A stretch of 35,334 nucleotides of DNA from Candidatus Solibacter sp. (lineage in GTDB: Bacteria; Acidobacteriota; Terriglobia; Bryobacterales; Bryobacteraceae). Positions 26,247 through 35,334 of the stretch are shown one piece after another. Under the pieces are notes generated by a model, which had not been told where the DNA came from, made no database searches, and saw nothing but the letters and a program-made list of their open reading frames with translations. The stretch covers positions 1-35,334 of the forward strand of contig JAOAPT010000588.1 of assembly GCA_025463045.1 (NCBI GenBank), given 5' to 3'. Position numbers and translations under genes: made by a program. Numbering within the stretch: the stretch's first letter is position 1; every line of letters starts with the position of its first letter.

Positions 26247-27139
26247 TGAGATATCCAACTTTCGTAAGGAGTGCGGTCGGTTGCCAATTGATTCAGAAGC
26301 TCACGCCACGATGGGGCGGTATAGCCGATTGCGCGGTGCAGCTTTTGGCCGATCATGCTGCGATCGGACTGTTCGGTGTCTTCCGGTGTGATTTCCACAT
26401 CCAGCGAGTAGGCGTCCCGGAGAAGGCAGAGGAGATCGTACTTCGAAATCGGAGAGCTTGCGGCCTGGTATAAGCCCGAGAGACCTGAGTGGTTGCGTAT
26501 AATGTCCGCGACCAGGTCCGCCAGGTGGTTGGTGGTTACGCCAGAATAAATCACGCGCCGGAAGCCTCGAACGCTATGACCTTTCTGCGAGAGGAACCAA
26601 TCCAAGAGCGAGCGATGCCCGATAATCTCCCTACCGATGATCGAAGTCCGGAGGGTCAGCGCATTGCCGCCAGCGGCTTCACCCAGGAATTTCGACCGGC
26701 CGTATAGATCGTGAGCATCGGATTCGTCTTCTTCGGTGTAGGCGCCGCGAGTTCCGGAGAACACGCAGTCGGTCGAGAAGTGGATCAGTCGGCCGTTCCA
26801 GCCGGCGGCCAGCGCCGCGAGGCGATGGGGAAGCAGCGCGTTGATGGTAATGGTAGGGATCGCTTCCTGGGCGATGGGCCGCTGTTTAATCACGCCGATG
26901 CAGTTGACGATGTAATCGGGGCGGATTTCGGATAGCCAACTGCTAAGAGCCTCGAAATCCGTGGCATCCATGCCGCTGCGTACGTCGTATCCCTGGAGGA
27001 GTTCAATGCGATCAAAGGGTGGAGACGCGGCTGGCTTACGCATGGACGCGACCACACCAGGGAAGGCGGCGCGCAGGCGCTGGAACATTTTATGGCCCAG
27101 CATCCCGGCGGCGCCGAGGATGGCTATTTTAGGAGACAT
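26243..27139 (-). CDS. RmlD-like SDR (NDP-4-keto-6-deoxyhexose reductase)
   Basis: KIAILGAAGMLGHKMFQRLRAAF...PDYIVNCIGVIKQ...INALLPHRLAALA...RLIHFSTDCVFSGTRGAYTEEDESDAHDLYGRSKFLGEA. Confidence 0.9.
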   Translation of the reverse strand: MSPKIAILGAAGMLGHKMFQRLRAAFPGVVASMRKPAASPPFDRIELLQGYDVRSGMDATDFEALSSWLSEIRPDYIVNCIGVIKQRPIAQEAIPTITINALLPHRLAALAAGWNGRLIHFSTDCVFSGTRGAYTEEDESDAHDLYGRSKFLGEAAGGNALTLRTSIIGREIIGHRSLLDWFLSQKGHSVRGFRRVIYSGVTTNHLADLVADIIRNHSGLSGLYQAASSPISKYDLLCLLRDAYSLDVEITPEDTEQSDRSMIGQKLHRAIGYTAPSWRELLNQLATDRTPYESWISQ

Positions 27140-28478
27140 GTTGATGATAGTCGCTAATTACGTATCGCGTCTTGCCGCGGTCGGAGGATATGTGGGGAAC
27201 CAGAGAAATGCGAACCGGTACCGAATGGCCGGCCTTTGCCTGGAGAGTCCTGCGAACGGACTCGAGTGTTGCGTCCAAACCAGCAAACGACCTATTGGGA
27301 ACGGCCCGCACCGCGATTGAGGCATCCGACCCCTGGTGCACCTGGAAAGCTGTAACGGCATCGGGAAACGAATCAAACAGAGTAGTTAGGTACTCGCCAC
27401 TGATGATCCGTCCATCCGGGAAATGCAGGACATCGGAGATCCGGCCCCTCACCGGCTGAATCAAGGGAAAGGGCCTGCCGCACGGACACGGCTCACCCTC
27501 AAAGCTACTGCGGTCCCCGACTTCATAGCGGATGAGCGGAAATACATAGTTCTCCAGATCTGTGACAATGACCTTGCCAGGCATTCCCGGTTCGCAGGGA
27601 CGGCCGGATTCATCGACGATTTCCAGGTGGCGCGAGTCGGCGAAGACGTGGAGCCCGGCGCGACGATCGCACTCTGCGCCGAGCCAGAATACTTCGCCGC
27701 ACCCGTACTGGTCGTACACCGGAGCGTGGAACGCGCGTTCGATCAGCGCGCGCTGAACCGAGGAGAGGGGGGCGGCGGTGACAGTGACCGCTTCGGGGGC
27801 GTGGATTCGCAGACCCGCGCCGAGGATACGCTCGGCAAGGGCGTGGACCGCGCCCACATAACCCTGGACGAGCGCCGGCCGGCACTTATTGACGCTGGCG
27901 AGAAACTGGTCAATCCGCTCGGGCGTCATTGAAGATGCGTCCAGGAAAATCCGCCTGGTCGGCCACCACATGACGCGATTCGTAAGGTCCATGAGGGGAC
28001 TGCGTCCGGGCAATCGCAGAACAATTGCGGAGTCGATGCCTGGTTGGATGTTCCACCAGCGAAACATCCTCCAGCCCAGTGTTTCATGCGGGAATTGCCG
28101 ATCGTGATATACCTTGACCGGCTTTCCGGTCGATCCGCCGGTCGTGGACAGGGCCAACCGGCCGGGGTTAACACCAGTTGCAAGGAGTTCGCTGTGTGAT
28201 TGTACGAGATCGGTCTTGTGGAGCAGTGGAAGCTGGATCCAATCTTCGGGAGTGCGGATGTCACGCGGATGAATGTGCATCGCATCGAGACGTCTGCGGT
28301 AGAAGGGGACATTCGTGTAGGCGTACTCTAGCAACCGCGCGCGCTTACGCCAATTGAGCGCCCGCAACTCTGCGCCGGAAAGCCGTTCGTTCTCGAGCAA
28401 CTGGCGATACCGGGAATAGGCTCGGGGCCGGAGCGCGCGCTGCTTGATGAAGAATGCGGTGGTGTTGAGGGTGCTCAT
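27129..28478 (-). CDS. PaaK/CapK-like adenylate-forming (phenylacetate-CoA ligase family) protein
   Basis: YAYTNVPFYRRRLDAMHIHPRDIRTPEDWIQLPLLHKTDLVQSH...LSTTGGSTGKPVKVYHDR...YDQYGCGEVFWLGAEC...VIVTDLENYVFPLIRYEVGDRSSFEGEPCPCGRPFPLIQPVRGRISDVL. Start set at ATG 28478. Confidence 0.88.
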   Translation of the reverse strand: MSTLNTTAFFIKQRALRPRAYSRYRQLLENERLSGAELRALNWRKRARLLEYAYTNVPFYRRRLDAMHIHPRDIRTPEDWIQLPLLHKTDLVQSHSELLATGVNPGRLALSTTGGSTGKPVKVYHDRQFPHETLGWRMFRWWNIQPGIDSAIVLRLPGRSPLMDLTNRVMWWPTRRIFLDASSMTPERIDQFLASVNKCRPALVQGYVGAVHALAERILGAGLRIHAPEAVTVTAAPLSSVQRALIERAFHAPVYDQYGCGEVFWLGAECDRRAGLHVFADSRHLEIVDESGRPCEPGMPGKVIVTDLENYVFPLIRYEVGDRSSFEGEPCPCGRPFPLIQPVRGRISDVLHFPDGRIISGEYLTTLFDSFPDAVTAFQVHQGSDASIAVRAVPNRSFAGLDATLESVRRTLQAKAGHSVPVRISLVPHISSDRGKTRYVISDYHQHVS

Positions 28479-28622
28479 GAACAGGCGATTGGTACTTACA
28501 GACTTGGGCCCGCGAAATATCGGACGATTTCCCCGATGGCGCTGCCGGCGCGGACGGGCGTTGTCAAAGGGCGGCTCAACGCGGTTAGAGGGCGAACATG
28601 CGGATTGCGGCAAGACGTGTTT

Positions 28623-29975
28623 TTACACGTTCAGCGTGGTTTCCATGTGGTAATCCGGCAGCAAGTCGAGAAACAAGGCCCTATTCTGTTCCAGAAGCTT
28701 CGAATCGGTACGTTTCTCGATGCCGAAATTCTTAGCGCGTAGCGAAAACTCGGCGAACGCCTTCGGCTCCATGTCGATACAGGCCTGAAGAGCGTCTTGA
28801 AACTTTATGGAATCACGAAGGGGCAGATCCCACCCGACCCCGATTGCCTCCAGATTCCTCCAGGGCGTTTGGTCGCTGATCACGACGGGGCAGCCCGCGA
28901 GAAGCGCTTCCAGGATGACGTGACCATAGTTCTCTCCGAGAGTCGGAAACAGAAGTAGGTCATTCTGCTCCATGACAGCCCGGACAGAGTCGTGGTGCAC
29001 CGCACCCACATACTCCACTGTGACGTTCCGAGGGAGGCGCGAAATCATCGTCTGACATGTCTTCCAATAGGCAACGTCTTCGGCTGGGCCATAGATAGTG
29101 AGATGAACTTTACCTAAGAGATTGTTCAAAAAGGAAATAGCTCCATCCAGGTTCTTCATGCGGCAAAGGCGAGACAAGAAGACCAGGCGTATCGATCCTG
29201 CTGGTTTACTGCGGCGGGGCGGGGCTATTGGACTTTGGCAAGTTACACCCCCCGGCATATCCAGGGCCGTGACGATTTTGAGCGGCTGTTTTGGCGACGA
29301 TTCGGATCCAGACATCGGTTTTGCAATGGCGATGGATTCCGTATCGCGGAATGTCCGCTTAATATCCTGCTCTTCGTATTGGCTGGATGCGTGCCACACG
29401 ATCCGATCATAGAGGCTTAACGCCCGGGAAGTTGCCACGTAGGCCCTTTTCCTCCACGCTTTCAGTTGCATCGCCCCAGCCGAAAACTCGCCCCGTGGCG
29501 CCAGAATGATGGCATCCGAATGAAGCAGCCGCAGTCGTCGAAGAAGGGACGGGAGCATGGAGTACTTCCTGGCAAAAAAGCTATTCAGATAAATAAGATC
29601 GGCGGGCGTGGAACGAAGAACCCCGATGAGCATCCAAACCGATCGCAGCCCTTTGGGAATGTACATGACGCTCGCCTTACCGACTTGCGTCCACTCGTAG
29701 GGCTTGACTTCCGGATAGGGTGCAGGCTCGCCGACATCGCAATTATTGGTGACAATACGAAAATCCAGCTCATCCCCGAGCGCTTCGACTGCGTTTGAGA
29801 TGCTGCGTACGGGGCCGCCCCCTTTGTATCCGGGCAAATAGGATTCGACAAGCACTAAGATGACAGGCCTATCGGGGATTGCAGCGCTACTCGGAAAGCA
29901 GCCTCCGTTGGCGGACGCGTTGCCGCGCGGGGTTCGGCGCTGTCGCGCTGTCGAGCTATTGACCAGTTTTCTCAT
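28623..29975 (-). CDS. GT4-family glycosyltransferase
   Basis: VILVLVESYLPGYKGGGPVRSISNAVEAL...IRLVFLSRLCRMKNLDGAISFLNNL...LLFPTLGENYGHVILEALLAGCPVVISDQTPWRNLE. Start set at ATG 29975; the track ORF begins at 30023. Confidence 0.88.
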   Translation of the reverse strand: MRKLVNSSTARQRRTPRGNASANGGCFPSSAAIPDRPVILVLVESYLPGYKGGGPVRSISNAVEALGDELDFRIVTNNCDVGEPAPYPEVKPYEWTQVGKASVMYIPKGLRSVWMLIGVLRSTPADLIYLNSFFARKYSMLPSLLRRLRLLHSDAIILAPRGEFSAGAMQLKAWRKRAYVATSRALSLYDRIVWHASSQYEEQDIKRTFRDTESIAIAKPMSGSESSPKQPLKIVTALDMPGGVTCQSPIAPPRRSKPAGSIRLVFLSRLCRMKNLDGAISFLNNLLGKVHLTIYGPAEDVAYWKTCQTMISRLPRNVTVEYVGAVHHDSVRAVMEQNDLLLFPTLGENYGHVILEALLAGCPVVISDQTPWRNLEAIGVGWDLPLRDSIKFQDALQACIDMEPKAFAEFSLRAKNFGIEKRTDSKLLEQNRALFLDLLPDYHMETTLNV

Positions 29976-29985
29976 AGCCGCCTGC

Positions 29986-31044
29986 TCAAGCCGGATCGTT
30001 TGCCCCAACAACTTGCGGTGCATGGCTGGATTGGGACAACGCTAGTTCCTGGTAAACCTCCAGATAAAGCCGCCCGACCCCCTCAGGAGAAAACCTCTTG
30101 ACGTTCTCAAAACCTCTTAGCACTAACTCATCACGATAGGCCGGATCGCCGATCACGCGGAGAATCCCCGTCCGTATCGAGTCAACATCAAAAGGGTCCA
30201 CCAGGCAGGCTGCGCCACCGGCGACTCCAGACATCGGTTCGATATTGCTCGTCACGACCGGTCGCCCCACCGCCTGCGCCTCTATGATCGGCATGCCGAA
30301 ACCCTCATATGTGGAACAAAAGGCCAAAAGGTCCGCCTTCCGGTATTTCGCGACCACTTCCGCGGAGGATAGGCCCGAAGCGCATTCGTACTCTATTCCC
30401 AAATGGTCCAGTCTCTTCTTCGCATCGGCAGAGACCCGGCCGAGGATGTCCAGTTTGCACGGTATGCCAGACAACGCCGCCGTAAGGCGGTCCAGATTCT
30501 TATTGACGGCCGATCCCACATGAAGAATCCTCGGCCGATCCGCTTGAAAGGCCGCCGGCGAAGGTCGAAACTCGTCGCCTACGGGATCCGGCACCACCCT
30601 GATTTTGTGCTCCGGACAAGAGGTGTACCGCAAAAGCTCCTGTTTGGTCTGCTCCGAAATCACAGTCACTATCGAGCATCTCCTGATTGGCAGTTCCAAC
30701 CACATCCACCGGAAGACCAGGCGCCGGATTCCGCGAAGGCGTAACATGGTCCCGCAGTCGTGAACCGTGATTACGTTGCGGCTCTTTCGAAGCGCTAGAG
30801 CCAAATAATGTACGTCGCCAGTGATATGGTTGACATTTCCCTGGCTCAGGGCAGCATCCACGCTGTTACACAGCCGCTTAAATAGGCCACGGCTTTCAAA
30901 TGGGCAGACATTCACTTCGATCCCAGCGCCAGTTAGTGCATCCCGAACCGTGGCAAACACCCGCTCCATACTGGGGCTTCCGCCGTTGGGACGTCTCTGA
31001 AAATGCACGACTCTCCTGCCACTCGATATGCCATACGCTGCCAT
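29986..31044 (-). CDS. GT4-family glycosyltransferase
   Basis: VHFQRRPNGGSPSMERVF...NHITGDVHYLALALRKSRNVITVHDCG...RILHVGSAVNKNLDRLTAALSG...LLAFCSTYEGFGMPIIEAQAVGRPVVTSNIEPMSGVAGGAACLVDPFDVDSI. Confidence 0.9.
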   Translation of the reverse strand: MAAYGISSGRRVVHFQRRPNGGSPSMERVFATVRDALTGAGIEVNVCPFESRGLFKRLCNSVDAALSQGNVNHITGDVHYLALALRKSRNVITVHDCGTMLRLRGIRRLVFRWMWLELPIRRCSIVTVISEQTKQELLRYTSCPEHKIRVVPDPVGDEFRPSPAAFQADRPRILHVGSAVNKNLDRLTAALSGIPCKLDILGRVSADAKKRLDHLGIEYECASGLSSAEVVAKYRKADLLAFCSTYEGFGMPIIEAQAVGRPVVTSNIEPMSGVAGGAACLVDPFDVDSIRTGILRVIGDPAYRDELVLRGFENVKRFSPEGVGRLYLEVYQELALSQSSHAPQVVGANDPA

Positions 31045-31149
31045 CACTTAATTCCTCTCTCGGTGTAAAACCTGTCTTATCGCGAAGTGAGACAGGCCGT
31101 TCCGCTTGAGTCTGCTCGATCGACTTAGCCCTTGACGCTGTACAACCCG

Positions 31150-32742
31150 CTATCCGGTGGCCAGGGTCTCGCAAGGGTTGTGCGCCCTTCCGCCGGCGGG
31201 TCCGGTGGTGCGGCGCGTATGTCTCACCTGCAAACTGCGACTCGCACCTCTCGCGTTGCGAACTCTGTCCGACAGTACTCTGTCGCGCACGAAGATCGCG
31301 GCGCGCCAGAAGATGCCGGCGGCGACGGCCCCCACAAACGCTGTGCCGGCCGTGGCGCCGGTGCCCGTAACGAACGACAGCATCGCTCCACTGTACGCTG
31401 CCATTTCCAGGAGACCGCGCCGTGGATCTGCTCCGGCGGCGCCCCACCAGAAGCCGGATATCGCCGCGCCGAGGAGGTACATTCCAACAAATACTCCGAA
31501 CCAGCCGAAGTTCCAGTAGAGTTCTCCTGCCGCAGTCTGCCCGGTAGATGTTGTCGCCAGGCTGGCATCCGACGCTCCCCCAATACTGGCCGTGAAGTAG
31601 TGGCCTCTATCGGAAAACGGCTTCGAAGGCCACAGGATCCGGGGCATGAAGGACGACGGAACATAGCCGAGCCCCTGTCCCCACAGGAAACCGCCATTTT
31701 GTACGAGCGTGACCACCATCCCCGCCGCGCTAGGGTCGCACAATCTGCTCATGGTCGCATCTACCTGATCTTGCAAGTATGCTATCGGATCGGACGAATA
31801 ATTGGCCCTCAAGGTATCCGCGGCCCCTTGGGTAGAGCCACGACTCAGCGTGCTGACGGAACCGCTCTCGTCGCGCACACCTGTGGTTCTTATCAACATA
31901 ACCAACGGCGCGATAACGAGAAGGTAGAGTGCAACGAGCGCCAATCCGACAAACGCAAGTGTCGTGCGGTTCTTGCGGATCAACGTCAACCACAGGAGCG
32001 GCACGAACGACAAGATGAGATCCATCTTGGAATCTCTCCGTGAGTTGAGAAGCAGAACGGCTAACGACCCCAGCAGAACAACGACGAATTGCGCGTTGCC
32101 GGAACGCCGGAGATTGCGCGGCGGGTTCAGCGCCACCATGCACAGCGCGGCTAGCGGTAACAAGTTGAGCTGGACCATCGTACTCCCGATGTAGGGCGTG
32201 ATCACCTCATTACCCCAGTGAAATAGAACCCCGACTGCAGCGGCGATCAACAGACCAGCGACAGCCGGACTTGACGTTTCCGTAGTCTGGCCTTTCGCCT
32301 CTCCGGGCTGGAACTGCTTCATCCCGGCATAGAGAGCCCACGACCCCGCCACCATCAGCGCGTGCCCGTAGGCAACAACTCCAAAAGCGAGATAACGTCC
32401 TCCTTCAAAGAGCACGTCTGAGCCGGGCGCGCCGTTCAAGGCGGTGTACAAGGGAGCCACTCCAAGGGTTGCCGTCTGCCAGGCCTGGTAGCAAACCATG
32501 GGATTCAGCGCCAGTACTGATGCCTTCTGCTCCTCGTTCACCAGCCAGATGCTCCAAATCAGGAACAAGGCAGAGGACAGCGCCAGACCTGCCCTGCCCG
32601 GAAGGAAGAGGTCAAACATGAGACAGAACAACGCAACAATTGCATAAGCCGCCACATGCGATACCGTCTTCCGCGCTTTGCGGGGGGCGAAAAACGGAAC
32701 TCCTGCCAGTTCGCTGCGAGGGGACACCAGACTTGCCGGCAT
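31150..32742 (-). CDS. Multi-TM membrane protein, probable O-antigen/EPS polymerase-like (Wzy-type)
   Basis: About 530 aa with many hydrophobic helices (VSHVAAYAIVALFCLMFDLFLPG, FVVVLLGSLAVLLLNSRRDSKMDLILSFVPLLWLTLI) and GAADTLRANYSSDPIAYLQDQVDATMSRL. ATG at 32742 lies one nt past the upstream gene's TAG on the - strand. Confidence 0.7.
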   Translation of the reverse strand: MPASLVSPRSELAGVPFFAPRKARKTVSHVAAYAIVALFCLMFDLFLPGRAGLALSSALFLIWSIWLVNEEQKASVLALNPMVCYQAWQTATLGVAPLYTALNGAPGSDVLFEGGRYLAFGVVAYGHALMVAGSWALYAGMKQFQPGEAKGQTTETSSPAVAGLLIAAAVGVLFHWGNEVITPYIGSTMVQLNLLPLAALCMVALNPPRNLRRSGNAQFVVVLLGSLAVLLLNSRRDSKMDLILSFVPLLWLTLIRKNRTTLAFVGLALVALYLLVIAPLVMLIRTTGVRDESGSVSTLSRGSTQGAADTLRANYSSDPIAYLQDQVDATMSRLCDPSAAGMVVTLVQNGGFLWGQGLGYVPSSFMPRILWPSKPFSDRGHYFTASIGGASDASLATTSTGQTAAGELYWNFGWFGVFVGMYLLGAAISGFWWGAAGADPRRGLLEMAAYSGAMLSFVTGTGATAGTAFVGAVAAGIFWRAAIFVRDRVLSDRVRNARGASRSLQVRHTRRTTGPAGGRAHNPCETLATG

Positions 32743-32743
32743 T

Positions 32744-33880
32744 CTATTTGAGAGCACAATTTCCCGTGACTTCCGAAGCCAATTGGCCGGGCTGTATACG
32801 TGTTTCGGAGTCAGATGGCTCCAGAGGTACTGCACGATCCGCCTGAGAACTCAGAGCATCCAACACCAGGGCCGCCTGCCCATCGTACGAGTAGTCCGAG
32901 CGGAGGCAGCGCTGATGCCCGGCGGCCGCGACCTTGCGCCGTGCGTCCGGGTGAGCCAGGTAGTATCGACATTTCTCCAATAGTTCGTCGCGGCTGTCGA
33001 AAAACCCGGCTTCGGCGCCCTCTTCGAAGAGCTTACGATGCTCGTCCGTTCGCTCGGCGAGCATAAAGCCACCACAGGCCGGTATCTCTACGGAGCGAGT
33101 GGTCTGCAGATCGCGATTCAGCTTACGCAGGAAAGCCAGATTGATATCAAAGCTGCAAATCGCCTTAACGTAGTCGAGGCCGAAGACTGCCCGCTCTTCC
33201 ACCTTCAGCCCCGGATGCCGATGCAGCGCCGCCCATTCCTTCCAGCCCTTGCCCCACCCTGCGCCCCACACCCGTACGGGAATGCCGTTCGTGACCAGAA
33301 ACCAAATCGCACTCGCGCGCTCCGCTTCGAAGGCGCCAATGAAGCCCACCGGGCCACCCAAACACGCTCGCTCCTCACCAGACATAACCACCGGCCGATG
33401 CAGAATCGGAGAATAGGCATTGTTGACGAAGAGCACCCTTTTAGCGCCCACGACCTGGAGCTCGGCCACGTTGTAGGACTTCGTCGTCGTGTGCAAATCG
33501 TAAAACGGAATCCCCACGAGATATCTTCTGGATTGGTTATGCTTTCCACTCATATCGTCCAAGCAGTAATGGACTAAGCGCACTCCCGGGATCATTTCGC
33601 GGAGCTTTCTCAGGGTCATTGGCTGAATGGTCAATCCCTTGTCGATCCAGACGATATCGAGTTGGTGCCGTGTGGCCAGTTCCAACAGCGCACGATTCAC
33701 ACCGGCGGTGTCGATGGCCCATCCCGCCTTTCGCGCACCCCGTACCCAGATGGCGCGCAGCCCTCCGAGCGAATGCGTCGTGCCCACCCCAAGCACAGTG
33801 TGGCCCAACCTCTGCAGGGCCTCCAGGCGTAGGCGGGCCGTACTGCCATCCCAAAGGGCCCCGCAATAAGCGATCAGCAC
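32744..33880 (-). CDS. CgeB-like glycosyltransferase
   Basis: IAYCGALWDGSTARLRLEALQRLGH...WIDKGLTIQPMTLRKLRE...VHYCLDDM...RSVEIPACGGFMLAERTDEHRKLFEEGAEAGFFDSRDELLEKCRYYLAHPDARRKVAAAGHQRCL. Confidence 0.85.
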   Translation of the reverse strand: MLIAYCGALWDGSTARLRLEALQRLGHTVLGVGTTHSLGGLRAIWVRGARKAGWAIDTAGVNRALLELATRHQLDIVWIDKGLTIQPMTLRKLREMIPGVRLVHYCLDDMSGKHNQSRRYLVGIPFYDLHTTTKSYNVAELQVVGAKRVLFVNNAYSPILHRPVVMSGEERACLGGPVGFIGAFEAERASAIWFLVTNGIPVRVWGAGWGKGWKEWAALHRHPGLKVEERAVFGLDYVKAICSFDINLAFLRKLNRDLQTTRSVEIPACGGFMLAERTDEHRKLFEEGAEAGFFDSRDELLEKCRYYLAHPDARRKVAAAGHQRCLRSDYSYDGQAALVLDALSSQADRAVPLEPSDSETRIQPGQLASEVTGNCALK

Positions 33881-34617
33881 TCCGGTTCCTTGTTGACACA
33901 GAGCATCATAAGATTTCGTGTGTAGATGCCGCCTTGAGTGGTACCCGTTTCAATTACGTTCCATACTGCATAAGTGCTCCAGATCAGCTTCCAGCCAAGC
34001 GCCCGAATCGCGCTCGGGATGCCGTGGATATACGGGCCCACTTCCCGGGTATAAACGTCACCGAAACCAGCAAGCCTGGACACCGAAGTAAGGCAACGTG
34101 CGCTAAAGATAAGCTCGTGTGTCAGGTCGCCGTAACGGACACTGGACGCCCAGGGTGAAGATGCGTTTGGAGTCTGAATGATGAAGCGTCCGTTGGCCGT
34201 GAGGCGCTTTCGGATAAGCGGAAACAGCTCAAGTAGCTCGTCCTTGCCAAAGTGTTCGATCACGTCAAAGGCAGTGATGAGGTCGAACTGCTCAGTCGAC
34301 GAGCGGAGGAATTCCCGGATGTCTGACTGCGTAATCTGAAATCCTGCCTTGAGTGCCAATTCCGCCGCTTGAGGACCTAAATCCACACCGTGCACATCAG
34401 AATAGCCGGCGCTTCGCAGCGCAAGCAGGAAGCGACCCGATCCGCACCCCAAGTCAAGGCATCGGGCGGCCTTGTCGGCCGGCAACCAACCCTTCAGACG
34501 ACTCAGTGCGGCTGCACACGAGACACGAGCCGCGCCAGCGTCGTCCCGGCCCCACTCCGGGGCTTGCAGCGTTACATAGTTCTCATACATGGCCGTTCTA
34601 TAGTTGCGTTCGATCAC
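33874..34617 (-). CDS. SAM-dependent methyltransferase (Methyltransf_23/11-like)
   Basis: ARCLDLGCGSGRFLLALRSAGYSDVHGVDLGPQAAELA...FDLITAFDVIEHFGKDELLELFPLIRKRLTANGRFIIQTPNA. Confidence 0.9.
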   Translation of the reverse strand: MIERNYRTAMYENYVTLQAPEWGRDDAGAARVSCAAALSRLKGWLPADKAARCLDLGCGSGRFLLALRSAGYSDVHGVDLGPQAAELALKAGFQITQSDIREFLRSSTEQFDLITAFDVIEHFGKDELLELFPLIRKRLTANGRFIIQTPNASSPWASSVRYGDLTHELIFSARCLTSVSRLAGFGDVYTREVGPYIHGIPSAIRALGWKLIWSTYAVWNVIETGTTQGGIYTRNLMMLCVNKEPEC

Positions 34618-34725
34618 TGTTTCCTTTTCCTTAAGATTATTGAGTGGTTAGCTCGCGAACAGGAGCGACCCCCACCGTTTCAAATGTTACGACATGGGCA
34701 GCCCCAGACTTTACTCTGCGGCCGT

Positions 34726-35334
34726 CTAGACCGTTAAACGCCGCATTAATGCGTTTCGGGCTTCGCGTAGGCCCGCGAGCGCTTGGTGTCCGCCCGGCAG
34801 ATGCTGAACCATCGCTCGCCACGGCCTGCGTCTTGTATGAAGGGGATTAAAAGAAGCCGCGACGCCTGTGTGCTTGAAGCATGAATAACCGTCAATGAAC
34901 GCGGCCTTCGCAGCGTTTTGTTTCTCGAATCGACGGCAGAAGTCCATCTCGACCTGGTTCATTGGTTTACCTTCAAGATAGCGGCCGACAGAGTCATGAA
35001 GCGTCCGACGCTTAATGTGAGGAGTATCTGAATAGACATACTCGCCGGCAGTGGAACGCCACTCCGTGCGCTGTGTGTATATCTGCGCTTCGCGTCCCGA
35101 ACCAAGTGTGTAGGTTTCGTGCGGTCCGGCGAATGGTTCTCTTAGGCGAATGAAGGCGACATCGGAGCGGTCGTGGAATAGGTCGAGCGCCCCCTCAATG
35201 AAATCCGGCGGCCCTCCGCATTCCCAGTCGTCTTGCAACTGTAGTATGTAGGCGCCGGCGGCTGCGCGAATGCCTTTATTCGTGTTGTTACCCATTCCCC
35301 GGTTTTCGGAGGCCATTAAGAAGACGTCAAACGG
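34726..35334 (-). CDS. GT2-like glycosyltransferase, N-terminus cut by the window edge
   Basis: Frame open to the edge: PFDVFLMASENRGMGNNTNKGIRAAAGAYILQLQDDWECGGPPDFIEGALDLFHDRSDVAFIRL; GT-A-like 'N.G...N.G...A.G.YILQLQDD'. Confidence 0.75.
   Translation of the reverse strand, partial: PFDVFLMASENRGMGNNTNKGIRAAAGAYILQLQDDWECGGPPDFIEGALDLFHDRSDVAFIRLREPFAGPHETYTLGSGREAQIYTQRTEWRSTAGEYVYSDTPHIKRRTLHDSVGRYLEGKPMNQVEMDFCRRFEKQNAAKAAFIDGYSCFKHTGVAASFNPLHTRRRPWRAMVQHLPGGHQALAGLREARNALMRRLTV

Noticed and set aside
1-35334. CRISPR arrays, transposases, integrases, tRNA or rRNA genes
   Set aside because: No regularly spaced repeats, no transposase or integrase motifs, and no tRNA/rRNA-like sequence seen by eye; a tRNAscan or Infernal run would be needed to be certain.

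Overview
Window from a high-GC genome, probably Acidobacteria of the Solibacter/Bryobacter type. That placement is inferred from a TIGR03437-like 'Solibacter' domain and from small HC-type zinc-finger proteins. There are two blocks. (1) 1-9.7 kb, mostly + strand: a two-component signalling block. It has a partial tandem-receiver protein, a 1272-aa REC-GAF-GAF-PAS-PAS-HisKA-HATPase-REC-REC hybrid kinase, a single-domain receiver, a REC-PAS-HisKA_3 kinase and an overlapping NarL-type regulator. It is interrupted at about 4.7-7.5 kb by a decay zone: a DUF4365-like remnant, two small zinc-finger genes, and a REC-CpaE/NarL pseudogene with many frameshifts. (2) 9.8-35.3 kb, almost all - strand: an exopolysaccharide/O-antigen-type locus. 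It has two O-antigen ligase/polymerase-like membrane proteins, a FecR-domain/TIGR03437/TPR-like secreted trio, VanZ-like, GlmS (with a C-terminal frameshift), a UDP-HexNAc dehydrogenase, a WecA-like transferase, WecB/CapE/RmlD-like UDP-L-HexNAc pathway enzymes, a PaaK/CapK-like adenylate-forming enzyme, several GT4/CgeB/GT2 glycosyltransferases and a methyltransferase. I saw no CRISPR array, transposase, tRNA or rRNA. I found no clearly new system. The strongest leads are the homopolymer-deletion pseudogene, the GlmS C-tail frameshift, a candidate leaderless promoter, a degenerate receiver and an in-frame 7-bp tandem repeat. All family calls come from reading motifs by eye; no database search was run.
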